64,000 nucleotides of DNA from Vitellaria paradoxa (taxonomy: Eukaryota > Streptophyta > Magnoliopsida > Ericales > Sapotaceae): the NCBI GenBank assembly GCA_019916065.1, contig CM034240.1:37499389-37563388 (forward strand). Direction: 5' to 3'. Position 1 is the stretch's first letter. Each line of letters starts with the position of its first letter. The translations under genes and the position numbers were made by a program. Below, piece after piece: positions 20,562 to 33,000 of the stretch. The notes beneath the pieces are model-generated. The model did not search any database. It was given only the letters and a program-made list of their open reading frames with translations, and had not been told where the DNA came from.

Positions 20562-21460
20562 TGTTGGGCAAAATAATACTTAGATGTACGTGTGCCGAAC
20601 AAGTGTAGTACGGTGCCACGTGGCCCAGTGCCGAGCATATTTGTGTGAGCCACGTAGTCATTCACCGAGCACGTTGCATCGTGACACGTGGCGTCCTGCC
20701 GAACAACTGATTAATGGCACGAGAGTTCCACGTGAGTGTTATACACGAACACATGTCTTAGGGTTAGTATTCCAAAGGATACCCTGAACCTCAGCACCAA
20801 TGAATAGTATGTTGCTACGTGATTATAGCCAAGGACCTCAATAGCTTGTTTGTTCGGCCCATCCATTGGTGGCTAGTAAATGTTGAACCTAGGACCCACA
20901 GCCTTTAAAGAGGGCTCATGACCATAAATGCACCATAGTTAAGACTGAACTGGGTATTTATCTCTGAGAAAGTAACTAACTCAGTTCATCTCGTCACGAG
21001 TAGTTGGCGGATGTGACAGGAAGACAGTCTGACCCTGAAATTCTGGTTGTGATGCCGTGTTAAGCCACCAGAAGCATTAAATGAAAGGCATGGTGTATTA
21101 AATGAGAGGTTTGAGACATTAAATGAACGGGAAGGGCATTTAAAGCAAGGATGGAAAAAAGAGACACGGCAGTGTGCGTAATGTCAAGTCGCAGGTATGC
21201 TTTAATTATTATTCAAGCTACTATAAATAGAACATTCTGCTGAACAACAGAGGTAAGCTGACTAACTTAAGCTTTTACTCATTTCTTCTCTGAAAGCTTC
21301 ATTCTTTGAGCGACTTGCTGACTTAAGCATCGGAGGGTTTTCCGGCCAGAGACCTCCACTCCGGCCGTAACCTTTCTTTCTGTCTTTGTTTGGCAGGTCC
21401 GCGATTGCATTTCCGGTTGGCGTGGTCAACAGTTCCAACGGTATTTTTTGCTGTCGAACA
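20562..21460 (+). repeat. 3' LTR
   Basis: It begins TGTTGGGCAAAATAATACTT and ends CTGTCGAACA, a canonical TG...CA. The TATA box is at 21,222-21,229. Relative to the 5' LTR I count about 28 substitutions and a 6-base gap. AAAAT follows at 21,461-21,465. Confidence 0.93.
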
Positions 21461-21465
21461 AAAAT

Positions 21466-22535
21466 GAAATGAGGAGATCTACACAATAGATAATATACAA
21501 ATTTCTCTCTCCATATAAATATATACATATATCAATGTTTGACCTAAAAAAAAGAAAAAGTCGTATAATATGAAAATGAAGCTAAGGCTAAGCTGGCTTT
21601 AAGTTTACCAAGCTACCCCTCTACCCCTTAAGTTTGGACCATTACATGCCAACTAAAAATTGAAGAAAGATGAGACAATTTCCATTAGCATTTTAGCTGT
21701 CGTAAGAAACGTGGCAAAAATGAATGCCATTTTGTTAATTGTGAATTCGTTTTTAAAACTTTATTTTTGTTTCAGTGAGAAAATCTATTTTATCGTTGGT
21801 TTGGTGGCATTTCCTTTTTTAATAAATTGTTATATTTTATTTTTTTAATAAATCTTAAATACAACTACAAAATTAATTATAAAAAAAAGATAAGGAAAGG
21901 TTCACTCAAAAATACTTATTCTCTCCCTCTCTCTCTGATTATTTTTTTAGGCGACTTTTGAAAAGATTTGATTGGGTAAAATCATATTATTTACATTAAT
22001 TTAAAAATATTTATTCTTTTCAAATTAAACATATTTTCTCGTACTTAATCACCACAGCATTCACAATTATATATATAGACAGTGTTTACTTTATTAAAAA
22101 TTAACAAAAATCTCAAGAAACCTGTAAAAATTTCTAAAATTTTTTAACACATTTTGATTATCTCGTACTTCGTAAAATTTCTATATATTCCAACAAATTT
22201 TCATAAAGCCCAATACTTTTTTTACAAATTCAATAATTTTTTCACAAACTCTAATAAATTTTCAACAAATTTCAATAAATCTAACATAAATATATAGGAA
22301 CAGACCGAAAAAATCATTCTCACGATTTCTATCTTCAACTTTTTCACTTTTTAAAAAAATTATAGCATAAATCTGTTAGAACAGACTTAAAAAAACCGTT
22401 CACACAGTTTATCTCTCCAAGTATTTATCGTAAAGGTTCAAAAATTACATTATTCATCTCTAAAAAATATAATTTAGGTTAGAAACACCAAACGTCAAAA
22501 GTTATCTCAAATCATATTTTTCTTATTTTTACCAA
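21466..22535. repeat. Segmental duplication copy 1, right part
   Basis: This part resumes the match with copy 2 (about 25,655-26,745), including GTCGTATAATATGAAAATGA and the CCAAGCTACCCC phrase near 21,609. No gene is present. Its right end holds a MITE-family segment in minus orientation (about 22,290-22,535) that is also present in copy 2. Confidence 0.8.
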
Positions 22536-23035
22536 ACACTTAAAACATCAATTTTTTTTTCTTAGGGGCCTAAGTTCATTTAAGTTTGTCTTATTTTTTG
22601 AGTTTGGGATTGAGTTTAAAAACTTGAATTTGAAATATTTAAAACTACAATTTTTTATATGTTATTTTATTTGTATTTATTTTTAAAAAAATTAGGTTTT
22701 TATATCGAGATGCTTGAAATAAATATATTTATTTTAATAGTAAACTACTTATTTTTATAATTTTAAAATTATTTTTATCTAAACATATAGTTTAAATATT
22801 TTATAAATAACTAAAAATTTAGAAAGAAAATTTTAAAAATTAAACTTATCCAATAAACAAAAAAGAAAAAAAATATATTATTTAACTCACAACTCTATCT
22901 CAACTTTCACAAGTAGACAAATAAGAAAAGGACAGCCTGCCGACTCAATCTCTTAGCCCTTCGAATAATAAATGCAAAACAATACATGGAGCTGGCAACC
23001 TACAAAGTTTTGTTGGCACAACCAGCGTTTAAATA
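22536..23035. other. AT-rich spacer between the two duplication copies
   Basis: No gene or recognised element was seen. This interval has no counterpart that I could find elsewhere in the window. Confidence 0.5.
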
Positions 23036-26000
23036 TTTATGATTTAAACAAACTCTTAAAAACAAAATTGATTAGTTTAAAAAAAAAAAAAACTAAAAAG
23101 CTAAAATTACCAAAATTTGAAAAGTCGGATGGGTTTGATGAAGACCAACTTTGTTCAATTTACCATTAAACTAATTAGGTTTTTTTTTTTTTTAAGAGTT
23201 AGTTAAGTATTTAAAAATTAAACCCTGATAGTTAGCGCAAGTGATAATATCTTTGGTTTATTTCTCAAAAGTCACTAAGTCGACTCTTTTCGAAATCATT
23301 GGAGGATTTATCCGATCGTTAATTTCAAAACTCTAAAAATTAATTTGACTTGTACACTCTGAGTTGCAATAAGAAAAAAAAGTATTAAAAAATTGAAGTA
23401 TTTCTAGAATAATTTCTCAATCCTTTTAATCTTAGCCTTAAAATACCTAATTATCTTTATCCTATAAACTAAAAATCAAATATAGCATTATGCTAAAATA
23501 AAACTAACTCATAAAATAATAAATAACCTGATTAGTCCAAAGATAAATTGGGTAAGGTTAGTCTTCATTATTCGCCTCTTCTTGAAAATGGACCTTGTCT
23601 CCAAGGTTCAATCGATTCGATGTGGCGAACTTTTTATTCCTTTAAGCTCGATCTCATTATACAAGCTTCTAGTTACAAAACCATTCACAATCATGGATGT
23701 TGTTCGATACAATTGGACCTCCTCTGAATTCTTAATGGACAGCTTGAAGATTGGCATCAAGTTTCTCCATCTTCTCTCCATGGTTAGACTTTAAATTAAT
23801 CATGTAATTTTAGTTTCATATGGACTGGACCTTTCAATGAAAGCATGGAAGTTAAGATTCAAAGGATTAGAAAATCACTCTAGGCACCTGCGTAAAAATA
23901 TTGTGACGTACACTCAAATATTTTAATACTTTCTGTTATTACAAAAAATATTGAGGAAGCATGATATCGCCCCGGGCATACGTGCGTCAAACAAGAAAAT
24001 ACTCGACATTAGTTTTACTCAATCCCCAATCACAGCAATTGGGTCTCACAACAGAACGTATAAATGTTGATTTAATTCTAATAATAAATGATCTCTAGTA
24101 ATAAATTTAATTCGTTTATTACTATTATGTTAACTTAATTAGTTCTTTATCATAGAAGTGAGATGTGACATTTGGACATTTTTTTATGGTCACATCTCAA
24201 CCACTAGTCTAATATCCCACGCGCATTAAATGTTTAGTGATGTGTATTAAATACAAAGTAAACCACTATATATATATATATATATAGATATACGAATAAG
24301 ATGTATGAAATCATTGCTTTTACAATTATTTTGACAATTGTTTATTCACTTTATCTTATAATAATATAACACTTAATACCAAAATTTAGGTATATTCACT
24401 ATTGTCAACTAAACACTTGTATCTTGTTTGTTGCTCCCTTGAGTCTTTTCCGACTTTGACATTGGAAGATTTTTGGTCGGAGACTCCCTTCACTCAATTT
24501 CTTTGACTTTCCTTTCTTTTTTAGGCTCATTTTAGATTCATTCAATTGATGTGATGATTAGATACGGTAATATTTTTTATCCCCGCACAACTTTTACTCC
24601 TTTCTTCAAATATAAGCCTGACTTTACATTTATAATCATGGATTATGACTTCAAGCTAATTTAAAAATAAAACTTTATAAAATATAAAATACTTATTAAA
24701 AATAATATAGCTAATTATCTTATAAATTAGTAATAAAATAAAGCATTGTATTAAAATAAATTTAAATTTTAAAATAATTAAATAACCTAATTAATCTAAA
24801 AACAAATTAAACAAGGTTGGTCTTCGTTGGGAACCCCGAGTTTTGGTCCATTTTGCGTTGAGGTGTTTGGGGTTTTTGGGGTTGGCTGTTTTTCCAATAT
24901 CCATCTTCCCCTAGGCCTTTGTTTCCTTCCGTACCAAGGTCGATATGGGCCTGTCACTGGGCCCGAGATGGTAGTGGATCATCAATCAATCACGTCAACT
25001 CTACTCCATAAGGCTTGGTCTGCTAAATCTAAAAGAACTCTACTTATTTTTGATATATCTCATCTTATATATATTTGTTTTTTAGAAAAAAAAATTATTT
25101 TTTTCTTTTAAATTTTTTATACACATATTATTCAAATTTAAAAAAATTATAAAAAATTACTTAAAATAGAAAATTCACGTACGAGTGAAAAACAATTTTT
25201 TGTATTCATGTGAATTTTTTTATTTTTAATATTTTTTAAAAATATGAATAATACATCTAAAAATTTAAAAAGTAATATATATATATACATATATACATAC
25301 GTGGATCAAAAAATAGGTTGGGAAATATCACGACACATGGCACTGCTTCACCTTGTGATCTCCTAAATTTTGGGAGGAAAAGAAATTAATTGTTTCATTA
25401 TTTTCATATTTTAACATGATGATCGTAAAAGATCATATCTTCTATAAAAAAAGAAAAAAAGAAAAAGGGAGTATGTTTTAAACAGATATTAAAAATTCTC
25501 CTCCTTTTTTTTATATGATAGAAATTATCATTAATTTGTACGCCGGAGGATCCTCAAGTCTCGGTTAATCATTCATTATTGGTCAGATCTCTAATACCGT
25601 TTTTTTTTATACTCTTACTTATAGATCGTGTGAAAGAAGATGAGACGAGAGAAACTACACATGAGATAATATACAAATTTCTCTTTCTGTATAAATATAT
25701 ACGTATATAAATATTTGACCAAAAAAAAAAGTCGTATAATATGAAAATGAAGCTAAGACTAAGTTGGCTTCTTTTAGTTTGCCAAGCTACCCCCTAACCC
25801 TTAAGTTTGGACCATTACATGCCAACTAAAAACTGAAGAAAGATGAAAGAATTTCCATTAGCATTTTAGCTGTGGTAAGAAACGTGGCAAAAATGAATAC
25901 CATTTTCTTAATTGTAAATTCGTTTTTAAAACTTTATTTTTGTTTCATTGAGAAAATCTATTTTATCGCTGGTTTTGAGGTATTTTCTTTTTTAATAAAT

Positions 26001-26772
26001 TATTATATTTTATATTTTAATAAATCTTAAATACAACCACAAAATTAATTATAAAAAAAAAGATAAGGAAAGGTTCACTCAAAAATACTTATTCTCCCCC
26101 CCCCCCAATTTATTTTTCTAGGCCTCTTTTGAAAAGATACGATTGGGTAAAATCATATTATTTACATTAATTTAAAAATATTTATTCTTTTCAAATTAAA
26201 CATATTTTCTCATATTTAATCATCACGTCATTCACAATTATATATCTAGATAGTGTTTGCTTCGTTAAAACTAACAAAAATCTCTAGAAACCTTTAAAAA
26301 CCCCTCAAGCTCTCTAACACATTTTGACTATTTCGTACTTTGTTAAATCTCTATAAATTTATATATATATCTACACATTCCAACAAATTTTTTATAAACC
26401 CTAATACCTTTTTTACAAACTCAAAATTTTTTTCACAAACTCTAATAAATTTTCAACAAATTTTAATAAATCTGACATTAATACGTGAGAACGGACTGAA
26501 AAAATCATTCTTACAGTTTCTCTCTTCAACTTTTTCATGTAAAAGTGAAAAAATTCAACAACTTTTTAAAAAAATTCTGGCATAAATCTGTTGGAACGAA
26601 CTTAAAAAAACCATTCCTACGGTTTGTCTCTCAAACTTTTTACTGCAAAAGTTCAAAAATTACAGTATCCATCTCCAAAAAATATGATTTGTGTTAGAAA
26701 TACCAAACGTCAAAAGTTATCCCAAATCACATTTTTCTTTTTTTTTTTTAATTTTTTTACTATTCCAAACAC
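23036..26772. repeat. Segmental duplication copy 2 with empty retrotransposon site
   Basis: The segment parallels 6,268-9,537 plus 21,466-22,535. At about 25,630-25,660 it reads straight through the position where copy 1 carries the LTR element, with a single AGAAGAT where copy 1 has AGAAAAT. It also lacks the 8,704-9,334 block. Open frames in it match those of copy 1 only by repeat identity and have no coding character. A C-run is at 26,097-26,106. Confidence 0.85.
23226..23380 (+). repeat. SINE family member (paralogue of 6,466-6,619)
   Basis: The A-box-like GTTAGCGCAAGTGATAAT, the B-box-like AAGTCGACTCTTTT and the TACACTCTGAGTTGCAAT end are present, followed by an A-rich run. It was carried along by the segmental duplication. 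Confidence 0.5.
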
Positions 26773-26894
26773 AACTATAGTATATCAATATATATTCATT
26801 TGTAACCCTTATTTTTTTTTATAAATATACACAAATAAATAATTTTTAATTAAGGTAATAAATTTTTTTTAATTTGTAAAATTTAAAAAAATAT

Positions 26895-27540
26895 TAAAAA
26901 AAGAATTAACACATTTTTCTCTATTATTCTTCTTCACTTTTTCATTTTTTCTAAATTTATCTTTCGCATGTCCAAGCATAGGGTTACTATATATAATTTT
27001 CCATTTCTATTTACTTTTCTCTCAAAATTCAACAACTGGGTTATATTCTACTTACCAAAAAAAAAAAAAACTGGGTTATATTCTTTTCCACTTTTCTCCC
27101 TACACTCGTAAGGGGAAGCATAATCGTGTTCCTTCGCTCACCGGAAGCTACAAAGACTGCAAGAGGTGCAGGAGACAGGCTTCATCGGACGATAATTTCC
27201 GGGTATCTCTCAGTTTCCATCTCGCTATATCTATACGTGTGCGCGTATCTCTTTGGATTTATTTCCCTTTCTCAAATCTCTCTTTTAATCGCTTTTCCTT
27301 GTTTTTTTTAACCTTTTTAACATGAGTCATTCGACCACTTGATCTTTATCTGCAATGTTCTCTTTTTTATGGGTAATCTGCGTTTCCTTTTTTGTAATTT
27401 TGTAAACTCTGCAAAGTTTTTTCTTTTGGTGCTACCCTCGAAGATTGAGCTTTTAATAGTGTGGGTTTTTGAGTTCGCTCAAATCTGTGAAATTACCTAT
27501 TGCTTTACTTATCTGCATTTTCCGTTCGAACAAGTAAGTT
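26895..27540 (+). promoter_or_regulatory. Probable promoter and 5' leader of the uL29m gene
   Basis: The sequence becomes less AT-rich at 27,100-27,260, with a CT-rich leader-like stretch. The strong donor-like CAAGTAAGTT at about 27,533 could begin a 5' untranslated intron that ends at TTATACAG just before the coding exon (acceptor at 30,008-30,009). The first part (26,895-27,015) is repeated at 43,085-43,200 at the start of unit 2. That this is the leader is inferred from position and composition. Confidence 0.45.
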
Positions 27541-30009
27541 AGTGCATGATAATTAGCGTAGTTTGTTTGCACACCACATGTTTGTCAAAATGCGTCAGGG
27601 TTGGCACTAGTGAAGACTCTCTAGTATTGTTTAGTTGGCATGGTCAAAGTATTTATCTTTCTATTTAAACCGTTATTCAAATCTATTTAAAGAGCAAAAG
27701 AAAAACTGGTTCTGTATTCTTGGTCATAGCAAGGCGTATTACCTTTTCCCTTATCCATCCGTCATCTTTCTTTTGCCTGTTCAGTGCAATTATAGTGCCA
27801 CTTGTGATGTTTGTGTGTTACTCAACTTCTCACATGCATGGGTGTAAGTGCTAAACCAATGGTTATTTAAGCTCATGAAAACATGATTTTGGAGGTACAC
27901 TTGATTTTAACTAGTTGGTAACCGGGTAGGCTTACAAGAGAAGGGGAGAGAGAGATTTTCACTCCTTAGAGATCCTTTGAATACAAACAGGGGGATAAAT
28001 GATATAGTAGGCTAAAGATTAGTAGCAAAGGAGGATCAAAGATTCTTTACTTTAGTGCCTCCAGTAGTGAGGCAAAAGCTATGGTATTTCCAGATACCAA
28101 TAGAATCAGAGATGGCTACATGGAACCAACATAGGTAGCCAATTGGCCAGAGCTTGTGGGCTCTTTCCAACTAATTCCAAGATGTCACAAATTTGAATCT
28201 TGCCCCATGTGTTTTTCCAAATTTTGTGACCTACCTGAGACCATTGGAGTGGGGCATTTGCTGGTCTTTGGCAAAGTTAACTGTCAAGGGGTGAGTCCAA
28301 GACAGTTAACTTTGTACAATTTCATCTTTTTCTTTCTTTTGTGGGAAAAGTTGGTCTTTGAGGTTCTTGTTTTCAATCAAGGGAGGAATTGATGGACTGA
28401 AAGGCTAGTGTTCATAAATCTAACTTTTAATTTCTCTGTCTATAGTTAGTTTGTTTCATTTAGTTTTGTTTCTGATTTTTCTAAGACATGAATAGGGCTA
28501 CATGGCAGCAGGATGGCAAAGGCGGGCAAGAAAATATTCAGATTGAGTTCAAGCATGCTTCTGTGAAACTGCTTGCCTCCAACCCCTCCCCTTTTAAAAA
28601 GTCTGTCAGTTAAAAAAAAAAAAAAAAGGCAAGTGACATAACTTTGTAATCTATATATGCAAGTCAGCCAAAAGGCCAACAAAGTAAAATATCAACCAAA
28701 AAAAAAAAACCAAGGGTTAGCTTAATTGACCAGCCCCTGAGTTTGCTGTCCAATGGTTACTAGTTTAAGTCATTTTAGGATTATTGGAGACTTACCTGGT
28801 TGTTAACTTTAGCACTCCAGGGATTAATTGAGGTGCAGGCTTGCTTGAACACTCTGAGTTATCAAAAGACAAAAAACTGGAAAACAATAATGGTTAAGAC
28901 TATGACACCGTGTTACTTAGTTCATAAAGAGTCAATTCTTTGTTATGTTTGTTGGACGCAACTAGTGCTACTTGTGGGGGATTGTGCTTTGGTCATTCGT
29001 GTTACTCACTTTGTCACTAGATTTCTGGATATGGTTGGCATTGATGGTATACATGGAGCAGTGCTGTATGCATGAGCTTTAAGATCACGTGAAACATGCT
29101 CAGTGAGGCACACTCAGTCATACCCATTCAGTATTGGGTTGGCTAACATGACAAGAATTTGCATGGAACAGCTAACAGGTTTTCATTTCCTAGGAGACAA
29201 ACAAAACATTAGTAGAATAATAATTCTAATCTTTTCGTCGAAACACAATAAATAACATCAATATATGAAATATTATACCGAAAGAAATTATTTCAGTTAA
29301 TTTATTATTAGCATTCCATGCATTTAGATGTTTTTTCAATTTATATTTCTAATAGTTTTATGTGTTTTCATAATTTGTACTGTTTTCCAAAATATTTTTG
29401 AATAATTTCCGAAACATTTTTGAAGTGCTTCTATTTCCGTTGCAACTTAAACAACATAACATAATGAAATTTTAGTCTTGATGGGTTGTTATTATCCAGT
29501 TGCTTCAAGTGAAACAATAGGCTAGTGAATTTCCACGTGTTATAATTGCAACACATTCTCTTGTTTATTCTAGTTAAAAATCCTGCTGCTAAACCTAATG
29601 CCTTACATTGTTTTTTTGGAAACCATAGGCCATTTCTTTTTCTAAATCTGTAGCACACTACAATTTGAAGGATAGGTGCCCTTCCTGTTTTGCCTCATTT
29701 AGCAATGGTTGAGTGGTCAGTCCTTGGTTCAAGTAACTCTAATCCAGAAAATGATGGGTTAAAGTCAGATAGGTGAGAGTCGTGGGCTCCCTTCATGTTA
29801 AAGAATAATTTCTACGCCCATCTCTCTCTATCTTTATCTTTTTCCCTCTCTATTACTGTATAGCATGCCATTGAAGCCATGTGAGGAAGAAAACCTTCAA
29901 ATCGCTTAATTACACCTTTTGTAATGAGATATTTTGACTTTTTCTTAATACTACTATTTTATTATGGATAATATGTCATACTATTATTTTAACTTGCTTT
30001 ATTATACAG
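27541..30009 (+). other. Probable 5' untranslated intron of the uL29m gene
   Basis: No coding sequence was seen in this interval. It ends in a clear acceptor (TTATTATACAG at 29,999-30,009) 16 bases before the start codon. It contains a SINE at 28,714-28,862 and a second possible tRNA-like repeat near 28,134-28,220. Short open frames here lack coding features. Confidence 0.45.
28714..28862 (+). repeat. SINE family member in the 5' intron
   Basis: TTAGCTTAATTGACCAG resembles an A box and AGTTTAAGTCATTTTAGG a degenerate B box. The 3' part (CCTGGTTGTTAAC, GGGATTAATTGAGGTG, AACACTCTGAGTTATC) matches the family tail seen at 6,466, 23,226 and 35,588. Confidence 0.5.
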
Positions 30010-30025
30010 CAAATCATTCACTGTC

Positions 30026-33000
30026 ATGTTTCTTTCGAGAGTTTTCGGGAGGACCCTCTTTGCCGCAGCCAAATCAGAAACCTCTACTGCAGCTGCTGCA
30101 ACTGCTTCTGCTGTCAGGACAGGATACAATCCTCTTGAGGAGTTCTTTGAGGCAGATAGAAGCCCAGATGATGACAAACCTGTTGTCTATGGTATAAACT
30201 TTTTTTTTTTTTGTTATTATTTTGGCTGCTTTACATCTAAATTTATGTTTCATATTCGCGGTATTCAATTTTGGAATTCAGGTTGTTTCTTGTTGCCTTT
30301 GTTACATGCATTCTGATGATTTGATAGAGGTGCCTTGCATAAATTTTGGAAAAAGAAGAGGCCTTCTTTCTTTCAAGAACAAAAACAAAAACAATGGAAA
30401 AATATATTGATACATTTGTATTCATGGCCATTCTTATTCTATTTCAAACTGGATTGGAAGTATGAAATAGTTTTTCTTCATAGGTAAATGGGTATATTCA
30501 TTAGAAAGGGCCTAAAAGGGGGCAACCTATGGACAAAATGAAATACAAGGTCAAAAAAGCTTAACACAAAGATTGTGCTCATCTATGAAACCCCACATGC
30601 AAAAAAATGCACTATGAACTAATTCAACTGAACAAGTAGTTGTCTTGGTTCGGCTACATGGGTCCATTTTATTTGGTTAATTTTGTTCAAATTTAAAAGG
30701 GTGGTCTTGGAGCAATGGTGAGATTGTTCCATTGCAATCAAGGGTTTGGGGTTCAAACACTACAACCAATCTCTTTGCAAGCAAAGGTAAGGTTGTGGGA
30801 GTCTCATGTGCTGGGTTCCTCCTTTAGTTTGTTCAAATTTATCACCTCACTTAAGTTTAAGATAGTTCTGTCCTTTATTATCAATAAATATATATTTTGG
30901 TGGGTTTCTTATCAATATAACTAGCAAAGTCTAAAGTGAAATAAATTAGAAATCAACATGGTGATATTGTAGAATGATTTGAAACCAATAATGAATTATT
31001 GAAAACTGCTATGATACTATTAAAATATAAAAAAAAAGGCTTTAGGTGATGTAATGATGTATCATTCTATGTATAAGAGGTTACATATCTATATATATTA
31101 TCATTTATCATCTTGTCTTTGGAAATATAACAATTCTCGCAAAAGATAAATTTTGTTTTGTTCATAATTTTATCGTTGATGATTCATTTTAGGTAGATAG
31201 ATTGAACAGCATATATTATATTTCCATGAGAGATGGATCAAAGGGACTATTGTGACTTGTGAGGAAATTGAGCATTTTGCATTTATTTGAGTTATTCAAA
31301 CCTTTAATTATATTGGGAGATGTGTTTCTTGCTACTTTAATGATACTGGGAGATGTGGTTTGTTGCAAGTCATTAGTCGTGGAATACATTGTTTGTCCAA
31401 ATGTCACATTGGTTGATCAACAATTGTCTCTTAAAAAACATGGACACAAACACAAAATATAGATACAACGTAACACAGATATGCCGATACGTTAATTTTC
31501 AAAATTGTCAAGATATGACACGGTAGGATCACATAATGAATAAATACCTATATTTTTATATGCACATGAGAAAACAACTGTTTATTCATTTTCATACTAA
31601 GAATGCATCCATCTTTTGTGAAGGATAAGGGGATACCTTTTTTTGTAAGCATTTTCTTGATGCTTCAACAAAATTTTCTTTGCTTATGAAAAATATCTAT
31701 TTTAAAAGATTTTATTTACAAATAGTTAAGAAGTTTTAGGTCTTAAAATTCTTAAAATAAAAAGATAACTATAAATTCATATTATTTTATTCCATGTTTC
31801 TTTTTCCAAATTATAATATGTTTTATGTACGTCTAAGTTATGAATGTGTATTTGTCAAGTGTCAGAAGAGTATCCGATAAGTTTGGGCATCTGCTGTGAC
31901 ATGACATAACACCGGTATATCACCTTTCAAGAAGTATTCGTGCTTCATAGTTTGTCTCTCAATTTGTAAATACTGCAAGTACTTGCACATGCTTCAGATG
32001 GATCACACGTCTCTTATTTCATTTTTCTTAAGGGTATTTTGTGTTGCTCTTCTAAAGCCTTTTTAAATATAGTTTTTCAATAGTGTTCTCCGAACAAATT
32101 TATTCTTATCTTTTACTTATTTCAGGTCGTAGTTGGAAGGCTTCTGAGCTCCGTCTTAAATCTTGGGACGACCTTCACAAACTTTGGTATGTTCTACTGA
32201 AGGAAAAAAACATGCTGATGACTCAACGGCAGATGCTTCATGCACAAAACCTACAATTTCCTAATCCAGAGCGTCTCCCCAAGGTATTGCTGCTCCTTTG
32301 ATTATCCTTTGGTACAAGCATCACAGTTTTTCACTTCTTTAACACATTAAATATTTGTTACTATTTGCTGGTTCTTTATGAGTTGATTTTGTGTTTTGGT
32401 TTTTGTTTGAACCCTTTGTTAGTCCAGTTCGAGTTTTCCTTAATTTTGTGAGTCTCCCATACAAAAATAATATAATTCTTACAATGCGTTAATTAATTAG
32501 GACTCCTCAGTGTTTTGTCTAAATAATTCATGTGTTTCACCACCACAGTGTGAAAAAATCAATTAAAAGATAAATTTATGTTGAAGGTATTTAGAAATTT
32601 GGATTCTAGTAAAAGAAAGATAACCCACTACACAAAATCAAAGAATTAAAAGCTTTATTTATGTTGAAGGTATTTAGAGATTTGGATTCTGGTAAAAGAA
32701 AGATAACCCACTACATATATCCTTTTATTCTCTTTCCCAAAGAATATAGTTTTTGTCACAAATCCCTAACATTTATTGCATCAACACCACCATTGTCACT
32801 ATTTTCTTCTTCTTTTATTTTGGGTATGTTCATCTCCTTTTCTTTTCAAGAAGTGAACGGCTAGAGTATGGTCTTCTTTGTTTTTTGTTTCTTCTTTCCT
32901 GTCCTTTTTCTGCTTATTATTGACTTTTACATTTTCAAAAATTGAGTATAACGGAGATAGTTTTACATAGGTTGATCGCCGAGTATGTTCTTTTACAAGT

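Larger units (their letters stand above)
9538..21460 (+). mobile_element. Ty3/gypsy LTR retrotransposon, Tat lineage type, degenerate
   Basis: An 11,923-bp element has two LTRs (905 and 899 bp), a primer-binding site two bases after the 5' LTR, gag, protease, reverse transcriptase, RNase H, a second RNase H-like domain, integrase, an antisense accessory gene and a polypurine tract before the 3' LTR. Dual RNase H domains and an antisense ORF between integrase and the 3' LTR are known marks of the Tat group (Ogre, Retand, Grande and relatives). My hand comparison gives about 28 substitutions plus one 6-bp indel between the LTRs, roughly 3 percent. Sense frames are broken by frameshifts and stops, so the copy is not autonomous. 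It inserted after the local segmental duplication, because copy 2 keeps an empty site near 25,630-25,660. Confidence 0.93.

Noticed and set aside
28800..29075. 91-residue plus-strand frame in the 5' intron
   Set aside because: It begins inside a SINE and has no counterpart or recognisable domain; unit 2 lacks the region.
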